A DNA stretch of 64,000 nucleotides from an uncultured Duodenibacillus sp. (GTDB lineage Bacteria > Pseudomonadota > Gammaproteobacteria > Burkholderiales > Burkholderiaceae_F), in the NCBI GenBank assembly GCA_944390745.1, contig CALXQK010000013.1, forward strand, positions 310,001 to 374,000. The letters run 5' to 3'. The translations under genes were made by a program, and so were the position numbers. A model generated the notes under the pieces. It was not told the DNA's origin and made no database searches. It saw only the letters and a list, made by a program, of their open reading frames with translations. Below are positions 12,135 through 21,069 of the stretch, piece by piece. Numbering within the stretch: the first letter of the stretch is position 1; each line of letters starts with the position of its first letter.

Positions 12135-13364
12135 ATGGTCAAACAGATCCATTGCCGCATCAACGATCTTCTCTTCTGCGAACTTCAGGAATACGCCAAC
12201 GAGCACTCCCTGTCCATTTCTGAATGTGTGAACTCTGCGGTCGCGCGCATGGTTGGAAAAAACAAGGCGGAGCGCTCCCCTGAGCAACATGCCTACTCGT
12301 TCATTGACCTCTTTGCCGGCATCGGCGGCATGAGGCTCGCCTTTGACTCAACCGGTTCACATTGCGTCTACACCAACGAGTGGAACAAGTTTTGCCAACA
12401 GACCTATTTCACCAACTTCGGCGACCTTCCCGACGGCGACATCACCAAGGTTGACGTCTCAAACATCCCTGACCACGACATTCTGGTCGCGGGCTTCCCG
12501 TGCCAGCCCTTCTCCATCGCAGGCGTCTCCAAGAAAAGAAGCCTCGGACGGGCCACCGGCTTCGGGGACAAGACGCAGGGAACGCTCTTTTTTGATGTCT
12601 GCCGGATCATCAAGGGAAAACGGCCCAAGGCGTTCATGCTGGAAAACGTCAAGAATCTCCAGAGCCACGACAAGGGCCGTACGTTCAGGGTGATCATGGA
12701 ATCGCTCGAGGAACTCGGGTATGCCGTTTCCTGGAAGGTAATCGATGGCCAGCTGTATGTGCCGCAGCACCGCGAGCGCATCCTCATTGTTGGCTTCGAC
12801 AAGGCCCGGTACGGCGATGTCGACTTTGACTTTGCGCTCAGGCCTCCCAAGGAAAAGCCTCTTCTGGGTTCGATCCTTGAAAAAAGAGTTGATCCCAAGT
12901 ACACGCTTACAGACGGACTCTGGACCTACCTGCAGGGGTACGCTGAAAAGCATCGCAACGCCGGGAACGGGTTTGGCTTTGGGCTGGCCCAGAGAGACGG
13001 CGTCACCCGCACCCTCAGTGCCCGCTACTACAAGGACGGCTCGGAAATCCTGATTCCGCAGAGAGGCAGGAACCCCCGCAGGCTCACACCGAGGGAGTGC
13101 GCGCGTCTTCAGGGCTTCCCAGACAGCTTCCTGATTCCAGTGTCAAACACCCAAGCTTACAAGCAGTTCGGCAATTCTGTGGTGGTGCCGCTTATGGCCG
13201 ATGTCGCACGCCTGATTGTCGAAAAGCTCAGGGAGCTGGATGCCGGTGTCGCCGCCGGCAAGCCCCGTCGTACCAGACCCGGCTCCATGCAGGATCTATT
13301 TGACGGCTTTGAAGTTCAAGCGGGCGCCCCGGAGCAAGGGATCTCCCTCGGAGCGACAAGATGA
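12135..13364 (+). CDS. DNA cytosine-5 methyltransferase, EcoRII/Dcm type, with RHH-like N-terminus
   Basis: C5-cytosine methyltransferase of 409 residues. Residues 54-70 hold motif I ([15 protein letters not shown]), Cys123 in FPCQPFS is the catalytic motif IV, ENV is at 170-172 and [10 protein letters not shown] is motif VIII. The late region with [13 protein letters not shown] and [14 protein letters not shown] closely resembles Dcm/M.EcoRII, so methylation within CCWGG is likely but unproven; related enzymes use CCNGG. Residues 4-40 ([20 protein letters not shown] followed by [12 protein letters not shown]) look like a ribbon-helix-helix DNA-binding unit. The stop overlaps the endonuclease ATG by four bases. 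Codon use is less GC-rich than neighbouring operons. Confidence 0.9.
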   Translation: MVKQIHCRINDLLFCELQEYANEHSLSISECVNSAVARMVGKNKAERSPEQHAYSFIDLFAGIGGMRLAFDSTGSHCVYTNEWNKFCQQTYFTNFGDLPDGDITKVDVSNIPDHDILVAGFPCQPFSIAGVSKKRSLGRATGFGDKTQGTLFFDVCRIIKGKRPKAFMLENVKNLQSHDKGRTFRVIMESLEELGYAVSWKVIDGQLYVPQHRERILIVGFDKARYGDVDFDFALRPPKEKPLLGSILEKRVDPKYTLTDGLWTYLQGYAEKHRNAGNGFGFGLAQRDGVTRTLSARYYKDGSEILIPQRGRNPRRLTPRECARLQGFPDSFLIPVSNTQAYKQFGNSVVVPLMADVARLIVEKLRELDAGVAAGKPRRTRPGSMQDLFDGFEVQAGAPEQGISLGATR

Positions 13365-14590
13365 CAGCAATCAAGACGTCCGATGCACCTGCGCCCTCCG
13401 CCCCGGCAAGCGACGAGGCATCCTCTGCGGCTGAGGCGACGCGCACTGTCCAGGCTGGGGAGCTGTCCTTCTGCAAATTTCTTTCGTCCAACGATACCGG
13501 CGAGACGGGAGCCCATCAGGCCGGCATCTACATTCCCAAGAGCGCAAGCTCGATTCTCTTTCACGAGCCTGGCGTCAAGGGCGAGAACAAGAAGGGAAGG
13601 GCAAGAATCCACTGGCCGGACGGCACCTGCACGGAGTCGTCTTTCACCTACTACGGAAAGGGAACGCGCGATGAATACCGCATCACGTGCTTTGGCAGGG
13701 GCTTTGAATATTTGCGCCCCAGGTACACCGGGGCCCTTTTCGTTCTGTGCCGGATGGACGCCGAAGACTACAAGGCGTTCATCTTCAACACGGAAGATGA
13801 GATCAACGGCTTCCTTGACAACTTCGGCCTGAGCCCAGCCGACACCAATGTTCTTATTGGAGCCCAGCCGGCGGGAAATTTCAGAGAGATTGAGGAAATC
13901 CAAAGATTCATCACTACGCTCAAGGTGAACTTTCCGGATTCCCGCACAATGTCGGCAACGGCAAGGGACATTGAGGAAAGGGTGTGGGATCATGCCGACG
14001 ATGCCATCCTGCGCCCCGACAAAAAGCTTGTAGAGTGGATTCGCGTTGAGTACGCGCTTTTCAAGGCAATCGAGATTTTCCGCTACCAGCCCATGATCGA
14101 GGAGGGCTTCAGGGACATTGACGAGTTTCTGGCGAAGGCGCTCAAGATTCTCAACAGCCGCAAGTCACGGGCGGGAAAAAGCCTTGAGCACCACTTGACT
14201 GAGCTCTTTACCCGCAATCGTCTGCTCTTTGAGACGCAGGTGCGGACAGAGGGGCGAAAGACGGTCGACTTCCTCTTTCCCTCGGCCGCCGCCTATCATG
14301 ATGAAGACTACAGCTCCGCTCATCTTGTGTCGCTTGCCGCGAAGACAACCTGCAAGGATCGCTGGCGTCAGATTCTCAATGAGGCTGACAGACTGCGGGA
14401 CGGCAAGAAATATCTGTGCACGCTTCAGCGCGGGATCTCATCGGAGCAGCTCGGGGAAATGACGAGGGAGGGCGTCGTCCTCGTCGTGCCCAAGCCCTAC
14501 ATCAAGGAATATCCCGCCGCCTTCAGGGCCGACATCTGGACGGTCAAAAAGTTCATCGACTTCATCAGGTCCAAGAATCACGTCAAGTGA
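13361..14590 (+). CDS. EcoRII-type restriction endonuclease (type IIE)
   Basis: Restriction enzyme of 409 residues that should cut the site protected by the upstream methyltransferase, probably CCWGG. The N-terminal effector domain is recognisable from [18 protein letters not shown]. The C-terminal catalytic domain has [16 protein letters not shown], then Tyr312 (AYHD), Lys328, Lys332 and Arg334 in [16 protein letters not shown]. These align with EcoRII Tyr308, Lys324, Lys328 and Arg330 at a constant offset of four. The start overlaps the methyltransferase stop (ATGA) and has GGAG upstream. The last 13 bases overlap the end of vsr on the other strand. An intact, probably active enzyme. Confidence 0.93.
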   Translation: MTAIKTSDAPAPSAPASDEASSAAEATRTVQAGELSFCKFLSSNDTGETGAHQAGIYIPKSASSILFHEPGVKGENKKGRARIHWPDGTCTESSFTYYGKGTRDEYRITCFGRGFEYLRPRYTGALFVLCRMDAEDYKAFIFNTEDEINGFLDNFGLSPADTNVLIGAQPAGNFREIEEIQRFITTLKVNFPDSRTMSATARDIEERVWDHADDAILRPDKKLVEWIRVEYALFKAIEIFRYQPMIEEGFRDIDEFLAKALKILNSRKSRAGKSLEHHLTELFTRNRLLFETQVRTEGRKTVDFLFPSAAAYHDEDYSSAHLVSLAAKTTCKDRWRQILNEADRLRDGKKYLCTLQRGISSEQLGEMTREGVVLVVPKPYIKEYPAAFRADIWTVKKFIDFIRSKNHVK

Positions 14591-15060
14591 TGGCCATGGG
14601 CGCCGCTCTCAAGATCGTTGCGACCGATCTCGGCGCGCGGAACGTCCTGCTCCCTGAGAAAACGGCAGACCCGGGAGGAAAGATCTGCGGAAAACCGTTT
14701 CAGGCAGGCGCACTCCCAGATGACAAGAACGCGCCATCCCGCCGAAAGAAGCGCCCTGATGTTGTCCTCGTCACGCCTCTTGTTTCCTGCGAGCTTTCTC
14801 TCCCAGAAGTCCGGTCTGGTTGCGGGACGAGCTGCCAGGCGACAGCCTTCATGGTGGTGCCAGAAGCACCCGTTGACAAAGATGACAGCGTGGTATTTCG
14901 GAAGAACAATATCGGGCTTTCCCGGAAGCCTTCCATCATGCAGCCGGTAGCGAAATCCAGCGGCAAAGATCAGCTTGCGCACGAAGAGCTCGGGCCGTGT
15001 GTCGCCGCTTCTGATGTGCGACATCACAACCGAGCGCTTGGCAGGGGTAAAGACGTCCAC
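14578..15060 (-). CDS. vsr: Very short patch repair (Vsr) endonuclease
   Basis: Nicks beside T:G mismatches that arise when 5-methylcytosine deaminates, starting repair to C:G. The GTG at 15058-15060, with AAGGAGAG upstream, gives 160 residues beginning with (M)DVFTPAKRS, as Vsr proteins do; an upstream ATG would create an atypical extension overlapping the AIPR gene. PGKPDIVLP provides the catalytic Asp50. VNGCFWHHHEGC provides the active-site Trp/His and zinc ligands. It is the last gene of the leftward island operon and converges on the EcoRII-type gene, so it could repair damage from either methyltransferase. Confidence 0.93.
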   Translation of the reverse strand: MDVFTPAKRSVVMSHIRSGDTRPELFVRKLIFAAGFRYRLHDGRLPGKPDIVLPKYHAVIFVNGCFWHHHEGCRLAARPATRPDFWERKLAGNKRRDEDNIRALLSAGWRVLVIWECACLKRFSADLSSRVCRFLREQDVPRAEIGRNDLESGAHGHHLT

Positions 15061-15091
15061 TCTGTCACTCTCTCCTTGCACCACGCTCCAG

Positions 15092-17038
15092 CTACAGGAC
15101 AGCCTCTGCTGCACCAGGGGAGCCTGAGGCTTCCTCATCCGTTCCTTCAGCCGGGAGCTCGGCGATGCCGGCGCTTTTGGATTCCAGAATGCCGTTGCTG
15201 AAGCCGTTCTGGACGACCCTCAGACACTCGGCCTGACGGCCGTACATGTGAATCATGGCTCCGCCCATGTTGTCGCGGATGATCCTGTCCACATGCCCGG
15301 CCATGCTCACGAGCAGGCGCAGGAATGCTTCGGTGGGCTTCTGCATCTGCCAGATTTTCCCCCATTGAACCCGCGTGCCCATCTTCTCATGAAGCATGGC
15401 CAGGGTATAGAGCATCGTAATTCTCGGATTCTTCAGCCCTTTCTTCTTCAGACTCTTTTCAAGCGCATCAAACAAGATCCAGCGGGCAACAAGCTCCTGC
15501 ACCGTCTTCGGGTCAAGCGTCATCTTGTGCTGCTCATAAAGCTCATCAATTACCCCGCAGAAGATCCCGAAGGCAACCTCCCTGCCCTTTGCGCAGTCCT
15601 GTGCCCTGCCTTCACAGGCAAGGTACGCCATGGCGAACTGCGTTTTATCAAACTTCTTGCTCTCCGGATATCTGGCCTTGAAGTCGGCAAGCTCCCTTCT
15701 ATTCTTGCACTTGCTCTTTTCAGCCTCGTACAGTCCCCTGGCATTCTCATAGAACCAGCCGCTGATCCCGTCAGGCGTCCGCATGGAGTTGACCTTTGAG
15801 GAGAACTCCACCTGAAACGGACTGTTTGCCTCCAGATCAGAGCGTCTCACTGCGTTCTGTGAGTTGGCGGCCTCAGAAATGCGCACTCTGAACTCGGCAC
15901 GCTCCTTCTCGGTTGCACCCTCACGAGAAATGACAACCTTCATCGGAACGTACATTTTCTTGAGATTTGCCTCAAGTCTATTGCGGGCCTCGGGATCCTT
16001 TCGATTTCTTCTGGCCCTCAGCCACGCATGATATATGGAGGCCGTTGTCTGCCCTCCATTGATAATTTGAATGCCATACAGCTTCCACAGCCTCCCGTCA
16101 TGGAAGTCAGCGGCTCGACAGGAGAGGACGAGTCCGTTGTTATATGCAAGAAACCGGGAGGGCTCATTGACAATCGTTTCGTAAATACCCTTGTTAACGT
16201 TAACCTTTTCTCCAAGATAGGCACGCACATTTGCTCGAACCAGAGCCGGCCCATGCAGTGAATAGAGTGTAGAAAGCGTTTCCCCGGGAATCACAGACAA
16301 AATGCAGTCATAGTCCTGCTCTGCATTTGAACCGAGCTTGATTCCCTGCAGCCCCCCAATGTTTTCAAAGGACTGGTCCGCGTCCACCCCGCTTGAAAAG
16401 AGGTCGGATATGTAAACCAGGTCCACAAGCTGGGCGCTCCACTCTTCGTCTCCCTGGGCTCTCCTGTCATTTCTTTCGCCTCCGGGGAAAACTCCGTTTG
16501 TCAGAAGCCACAGACGCACGCTGGAGATCTTTCCATCATCGTGCAGTCTCTTGATCTGCTGGGCGTACTTGTAGGCAGGATGAGAAACATTCATTCTGGC
16601 CTGCAGTTTTCCAGAACATGCATAGACATAAAAATGCAGCAACTGCCTGTGCATCCTGGAAAAGTCCTCCTGGGTAATCTCTCTGAACCCGTTGGTCTTT
16701 TCATAATCTGAAAGAAAAAGATGCAGGTCAAAGCACCCCTCCCCTCCCGGAGTGCGCAGAATTGCAGATCCCCAGCAACTGATCTGCGCATTTCCAATCT
16801 TCCCGCTGTAGCGGTGCTCACAAAAATACTCATCTGGCTTCGGCACCAGCGGAAGCTGCACTATGGATTGGTCAGAAAGCCAGCCGGCGACCGTTTGAGC
16901 AAAAATGCTGTCATCATAGAGGCACTCATCCTCCTGCTCGCTGTCATGGGCATCACCGATCGCATCGTCAATCTTTTTTCGAGCCTCGGCAAGGGCCCCC
17001 ATCTTCGTGTGCAGAAGTTCATCAAATTTCTCAGACAT
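15092..17038 (-). CDS. AIPR family (abortive infection phage resistance) protein
   Basis: Protein of 648 residues. The AIPR core is seen at residues 297-337: FLAYNNGLVLSCRA, then YGIQIINGGQTTASIYHAW, the Asn/Gly-rich family signature. The family is named for phage abortive-infection proteins and occurs in restriction-type neighbourhoods; its biochemical activity is not settled. A GAGGA ribosome site precedes the ATG. It lies 27 bases after the PD-(D/E)XK gene and 31 bases before vsr, within one leftward operon. Function in this system (effector or nuclease partner) is inferred only from neighbours. Confidence 0.88.
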   Translation of the reverse strand: MSEKFDELLHTKMGALAEARKKIDDAIGDAHDSEQEDECLYDDSIFAQTVAGWLSDQSIVQLPLVPKPDEYFCEHRYSGKIGNAQISCWGSAILRTPGGEGCFDLHLFLSDYEKTNGFREITQEDFSRMHRQLLHFYVYACSGKLQARMNVSHPAYKYAQQIKRLHDDGKISSVRLWLLTNGVFPGGERNDRRAQGDEEWSAQLVDLVYISDLFSSGVDADQSFENIGGLQGIKLGSNAEQDYDCILSVIPGETLSTLYSLHGPALVRANVRAYLGEKVNVNKGIYETIVNEPSRFLAYNNGLVLSCRAADFHDGRLWKLYGIQIINGGQTTASIYHAWLRARRNRKDPEARNRLEANLKKMYVPMKVVISREGATEKERAEFRVRISEAANSQNAVRRSDLEANSPFQVEFSSKVNSMRTPDGISGWFYENARGLYEAEKSKCKNRRELADFKARYPESKKFDKTQFAMAYLACEGRAQDCAKGREVAFGIFCGVIDELYEQHKMTLDPKTVQELVARWILFDALEKSLKKKGLKNPRITMLYTLAMLHEKMGTRVQWGKIWQMQKPTEAFLRLLVSMAGHVDRIIRDNMGGAMIHMYGRQAECLRVVQNGFSNGILESKSAGIAELPAEGTDEEASGSPGAAEAVL

Positions 17039-17065
17039 GTCGCCAATTCCTCGTGGATCTGAAAT

Positions 17066-18037
17066 TTATTCCTTCAGGTACTGTTCAAGATCCGCCTGTT
17101 TGTAATTCTCGTCAGAGCCTCCCTGCTCATCAGTAATCTGAATCTCATAGCGGGCCGAGACGACACCCCGGATTGACCCCGGAACAATTCTGGGAAGCGA
17201 TTCTGCAAAGTAGGATGTCATATATTCTTCAGAAAATCTTCTAAGCTCTCTGCCGGGATTTTCGCTTCTATAGCCCAGAGAGAGCACCAGGGAGTCAAAG
17301 TCAAGCTGCAGGGTTCTGCTCTTCAAAAGCTCCCTCACGCTCAGCCGTAGCTCCTCGAGGTTCATCCCCGACTCCTCCTCGCGTAGCTTGACCACGACAA
17401 GGAGCAGCCGGTCGCAATCGGACGTATCGAGCTGCACAATCGAATCAATCTTCACTCTCAGCGGATTGTCGCCAAGAGTGGTCTTCACCTCAATGGCGCG
17501 TCCATTGCTGAGCGAAAAATCATGAGCTCCATGGAGAGGCCCGTTCCAGATCCCCCTGAGAGTCTCAAGCGGCCCCGCCGACTCCAAAATCCTCCGCAAC
17601 ACCAGAAGCTCGCCATACAACCCAAGCTCGGACTGGCTGCTCAGCCCCCTGCTGGTTGTCTTCATGAACGCCTGCCAGGCCGAAATGCGCTCAACCACGG
17701 CCTGCGCGCAGTCCATCTGAGAGAGGCCTTCGCAACTCTGGGCAAGCTGGAACAGATCCCCGGAGAAAGTGTAAAAAAGTCCTTCGTCTTCCTTTTGCAA
17801 CAAGTACTTAATTGTCAAGGTGGTGGATCCGTCCTGAATGGCCAAATCCACCTCAAAGCCTGTGCTCTCCGACAACTTGATGTTCAGCTGGTCATGAAAC
17901 ACGAAGACGATCGATGAGGCCCCATGAGAATCCCTTAGGAAAACAATCCTGCAGGGAGAACTGCACATGTCCACCTCGCTTCCCGGGGTTATTGCATTCC
18001 ATACGGCCGCTGCAGACTTATCATTCAACTCAATCAT
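17066..18037 (-). CDS. PD-(D/E)XK motif protein (DUF4420-like), probable nuclease subunit
   Basis: Protein of 323 residues. The nuclease-like motif is GAHDFSLSNGRAIEVKTT, giving Asp173, Glu183 and Lys185 of a PD-(D/E)XK core. Upstream, SQSELGLYGELLVLRRIL resembles the helix carrying an early acidic residue in this fold. The ATG overlaps the TGA of the Z1 gene (ATGA) and is preceded by GGAGG, so the two are translationally coupled. In known neighbourhoods it accompanies Z1, paraMORC and AIPR proteins and is predicted to be the cutting subunit; no substrate is known. Confidence 0.85.
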   Translation of the reverse strand: MIELNDKSAAAVWNAITPGSEVDMCSSPCRIVFLRDSHGASSIVFVFHDQLNIKLSESTGFEVDLAIQDGSTTLTIKYLLQKEDEGLFYTFSGDLFQLAQSCEGLSQMDCAQAVVERISAWQAFMKTTSRGLSSQSELGLYGELLVLRRILESAGPLETLRGIWNGPLHGAHDFSLSNGRAIEVKTTLGDNPLRVKIDSIVQLDTSDCDRLLLVVVKLREEESGMNLEELRLSVRELLKSRTLQLDFDSLVLSLGYRSENPGRELRRFSEEYMTSYFAESLPRIVPGSIRGVVSARYEIQITDEQGGSDENYKQADLEQYLKE

Positions 18038-21000
18038 TCGTCATCCTCCATCACCGGCTCAACGTAGTCATCATCAGGATCTTCATTCCTGATGCTGGTG
18101 TTGAATCTGGCCATGTTTGTTTGGGAGTTTCTTCTGCTTCTGGGCAGCCAGAGGTAATAAGAAACCACAGGAACCGCGGCGTTTATTTCCTTGCGGGCAC
18201 TGCGAAAATATTGATCATTGCTCAAATCTTTCGCAGGGATTTCCATCAGGTACAAGATCAGATACCCCTCCTCCGGACGAAGCTGCCCTGCCGCCTTGCG
18301 CACCGCCTTGAAAAGTTCTCCCCTTCCCGTGCCCGCATTCTCAACTGCAACCTTCATGACGTCAGCCGGCACCCCCACAAACTCGTGCGACCCCGTCTTC
18401 AACACCCGAAGCACACCGGAGCTTGGGTCGGTTTTTGGTATGCCCATTGCACGCTGTACAAATCTGACATTGAAAACTTTCTCTTCAGAGGAATATCTTC
18501 CAGGAATGAAGACATTCCATCTTGTCAGATCACCATCCTTCAGTTCGTTCTCAATATAGGAAATGACCCCCTTCTTATATTGGTCACCCTCATTGTCATG
18601 ACTCCTGTACCCCCGGACAAAGTTCAAGACTGTCTCAGCAGGCACATCACGCCAGACTCTTCCGGAGGCGTTTCGTACATCCTCTCGCGTGCTCGCCTCC
18701 TTTTCCTCCCCCTGATCCGGATAGTCAGCAGAGGCATAGGCCAGGCGACCACAACCGTGGGCTGTCAAGTCAGAATACAGGTCACTTGCCAGAGACCAGT
18801 TCTCAACCAAGCCCTCAGTCGTCAAATCCAGATTTCTGCACTCAAGTGTCTCTCCGTTGAAGCTGATGAATCCTTCGCTTGAGGCGCCCAGCTTGTTTCG
18901 GGCCGTTACAAGAAGCCCCGGGTGCTGCAGGATCTTCAACCTGACCTTGTCCGGATCCTGATTCAGATAGGCCATCCGGTCTATCTGGTACGCAAGATCC
19001 AGGCATGCCTCGCTGATCGCCCTGAACCGGTCAAAGATCTTGGTGGTCGTGCAAATCCTGCACAGGTCGATATACCCCTCCCGATAGCCGAACCATCGCC
19101 CCATCTGCAGAAGAGTATCGTACATCGTTGATGAACGAAGGAAAAAACTGACGCAAAGCCCTGGAAGGGTCAGGCCTCGGGAAAGTTTGTTTCCTCCAAT
19201 AAAAATCCGGGCTTGCACAAATTTTCTTCCTGGCGAGCCTGGCGACCTGCACAGGATTTCTTTTGCCTGAAGCTCCCCATTGACAACGACGATTGAAAGA
19301 TCCTCAATGACCTCATGAAGCAGCGGTCTCAAATCCTCGAAGGTCTCGGGAAGCCCCCACTCTGGATAAAGCGGATGGTAGTCCCAGTCCTCTGCATCCT
19401 TGCGAATTCTGGCAGTCGTCTGACGCTGATCTTCGAACATCCTTTCAAGATCATTCCAAAGCTTCGCCCGGCTCTGCTCATCCCCAAATTTAACGACATC
19501 TCTGGCTGCGCCCAGAACCAAATCCCTGAATTGGGCTGAGATTGATTTATGGGCCTTGATCCGCGAGCTGAAATGCACCAGCATGCTCGACTTGAGAACA
19601 GGCTGCCGCTCAGGAACATCCTCATCCGGGTTTTCCCTTCTCCAGTTTTCAGGATGGTTTCTACGATCCCTCCATACCCTGATGGCTGTTGAAAGGATGA
19701 ACTGAAGCAAGGCAACCCTGCATTCGTCGGGCAGCTTCTGGCCTCCACCCCCGCGGGAAACCTGGGAGACTCTCTTCTTTCCTTCGCCTGTCAGAATATC
19801 GCTTGACTTGTCGCTCACGGGAATAAACAAATCCAACCCCTCGTCAGATCGATTGTCTCCGAAGAAACTGGCAGGACCAAAATAGTTTGGAGGAGCCGGA
19901 AGCGCCAAAATAAAGTCTCGAGGAAACAAGTCAACCCCAAACTTCGGAGAATCCACTCTGGCGTCAATCAGAACATTGGCAAACGGCGTTGCCGTGTATC
20001 CAACAAATGATGCCTTTGGAAACAGCTCCAGAAGGCGCCGAATACACCCATTGGTCGTTGAAACAATGTCCTCATGGAAAACACCGGTGCGGGAGGGACG
20101 TCCTGTATTGATTGAAGCCTGATCGGCCTCATCATCAATCAAAAGAAGCGGCCAGTCCTTGTACCTGCCGTTCTCGAAATACTTGATCAGCTTGTCAAAA
20201 ACTGACCAGTTCTTCTTGACAACAAAAAGCAGCGGCGCATCTTTTCCGACCCCTGTTTGAAAGCTTCCTTTGAAATCGTCATCGGTGAAGGTCGCACAGC
20301 GCGGAGCCTTCTGCCTGTCATACCCAGGAAGCAACCCGACTCCGCACGGTTCTGAATGACTCAGCTTCACCAATCTTCCATTTTCATTCCTATACAGATA
20401 CTCGTGGTATCCCAGAAACTCCTCGTCAAGACGCTCCTGGGTCTGCCTCCTAAGATCGTTGTGGACTCCTGACAGCACAATGATCATCCTGTACCCGCAG
20501 TCACAAGCCTTTGCAATCAAGGCGGAATAATTGGCGGTCTTCCCGCTCTGAACCTGCCCCAGAACAAGCCCCATCTTTCTGAATTCATTCTCCTCTCCGG
20601 AGAAAAGAATCCTCTTCATGACACGGTTGCTCTGCATGTCAATGCTGTCAACAACGGCTCTGGAAAACTTGCGCTTCAACTGCTCCTTCATGAGATTCCA
20701 GTAATAACCGTCACGAATGGAAAGATCATCATCCTTTGCATCGCCGGGCTTTTCCTCAGCCTTTTCACTCCGAATGTATGGAACCAGCCCAGCAAGAAGC
20801 CTGGCCTTGGCATCCTGGATGCACTGGCACTGCTCCGGTGGAAGATGCCCCTGCATCATCGCGCCCCTGAGAATTTTTCCCTCAGGTGACTCCCATGCAC
20901 TTTCCCAGTTCTTGTCAAGGATCTGACTGGCGGCAACGTAGTTAAGCTCGCCTTTCCCCGGATTGACCTTCCTGTCCTGAATCTCCCCGCAGGAACGATC

Positions 21001-21069
21001 AAAGATTGACTGAAGGAGTCCGCGGGCAAGCGGCCCAACATTTCCGGCATCAAAGTCAAGACTGCTCAT
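18034..21069 (-). CDS. Z1 domain SF2 ATPase/helicase-like protein
   Basis: Large ATPase of 1011 residues from the ATG at 21067-21069, chosen because GGAGG lies six bases upstream; an ATG eight codons earlier lacks such a site. Superfamily II motifs are clear: Walker A GQVQSGKT (171-178), DDEAD (312-316), GYTATPFANV (358-366), GGNKLSRGLTL and later QMGRWFGYR, the arginine-finger motif. The region after the core corresponds to the Z1 domain. It overlaps the paraMORC stop by 14 bases and is coupled to the PD-(D/E)XK gene. Likely the DNA-translocating motor of the predicted restriction complex. Confidence 0.9.
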   Translation of the reverse strand: MSSLDFDAGNVGPLARGLLQSIFDRSCGEIQDRKVNPGKGELNYVAASQILDKNWESAWESPEGKILRGAMMQGHLPPEQCQCIQDAKARLLAGLVPYIRSEKAEEKPGDAKDDDLSIRDGYYWNLMKEQLKRKFSRAVVDSIDMQSNRVMKRILFSGEENEFRKMGLVLGQVQSGKTANYSALIAKACDCGYRMIIVLSGVHNDLRRQTQERLDEEFLGYHEYLYRNENGRLVKLSHSEPCGVGLLPGYDRQKAPRCATFTDDDFKGSFQTGVGKDAPLLFVVKKNWSVFDKLIKYFENGRYKDWPLLLIDDEADQASINTGRPSRTGVFHEDIVSTTNGCIRRLLELFPKASFVGYTATPFANVLIDARVDSPKFGVDLFPRDFILALPAPPNYFGPASFFGDNRSDEGLDLFIPVSDKSSDILTGEGKKRVSQVSRGGGGQKLPDECRVALLQFILSTAIRVWRDRRNHPENWRRENPDEDVPERQPVLKSSMLVHFSSRIKAHKSISAQFRDLVLGAARDVVKFGDEQSRAKLWNDLERMFEDQRQTTARIRKDAEDWDYHPLYPEWGLPETFEDLRPLLHEVIEDLSIVVVNGELQAKEILCRSPGSPGRKFVQARIFIGGNKLSRGLTLPGLCVSFFLRSSTMYDTLLQMGRWFGYREGYIDLCRICTTTKIFDRFRAISEACLDLAYQIDRMAYLNQDPDKVRLKILQHPGLLVTARNKLGASSEGFISFNGETLECRNLDLTTEGLVENWSLASDLYSDLTAHGCGRLAYASADYPDQGEEKEASTREDVRNASGRVWRDVPAETVLNFVRGYRSHDNEGDQYKKGVISYIENELKDGDLTRWNVFIPGRYSSEEKVFNVRFVQRAMGIPKTDPSSGVLRVLKTGSHEFVGVPADVMKVAVENAGTGRGELFKAVRKAAGQLRPEEGYLILYLMEIPAKDLSNDQYFRSARKEINAAVPVVSYYLWLPRSRRNSQTNMARFNTSIRNEDPDDDYVEPVMEDDE

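Noticed and set aside
17914-18882. Rightward 322-residue open frame opposite the Z1 gene
   Set aside because: It overlaps three conserved minus-strand genes and has no recognisable motif.
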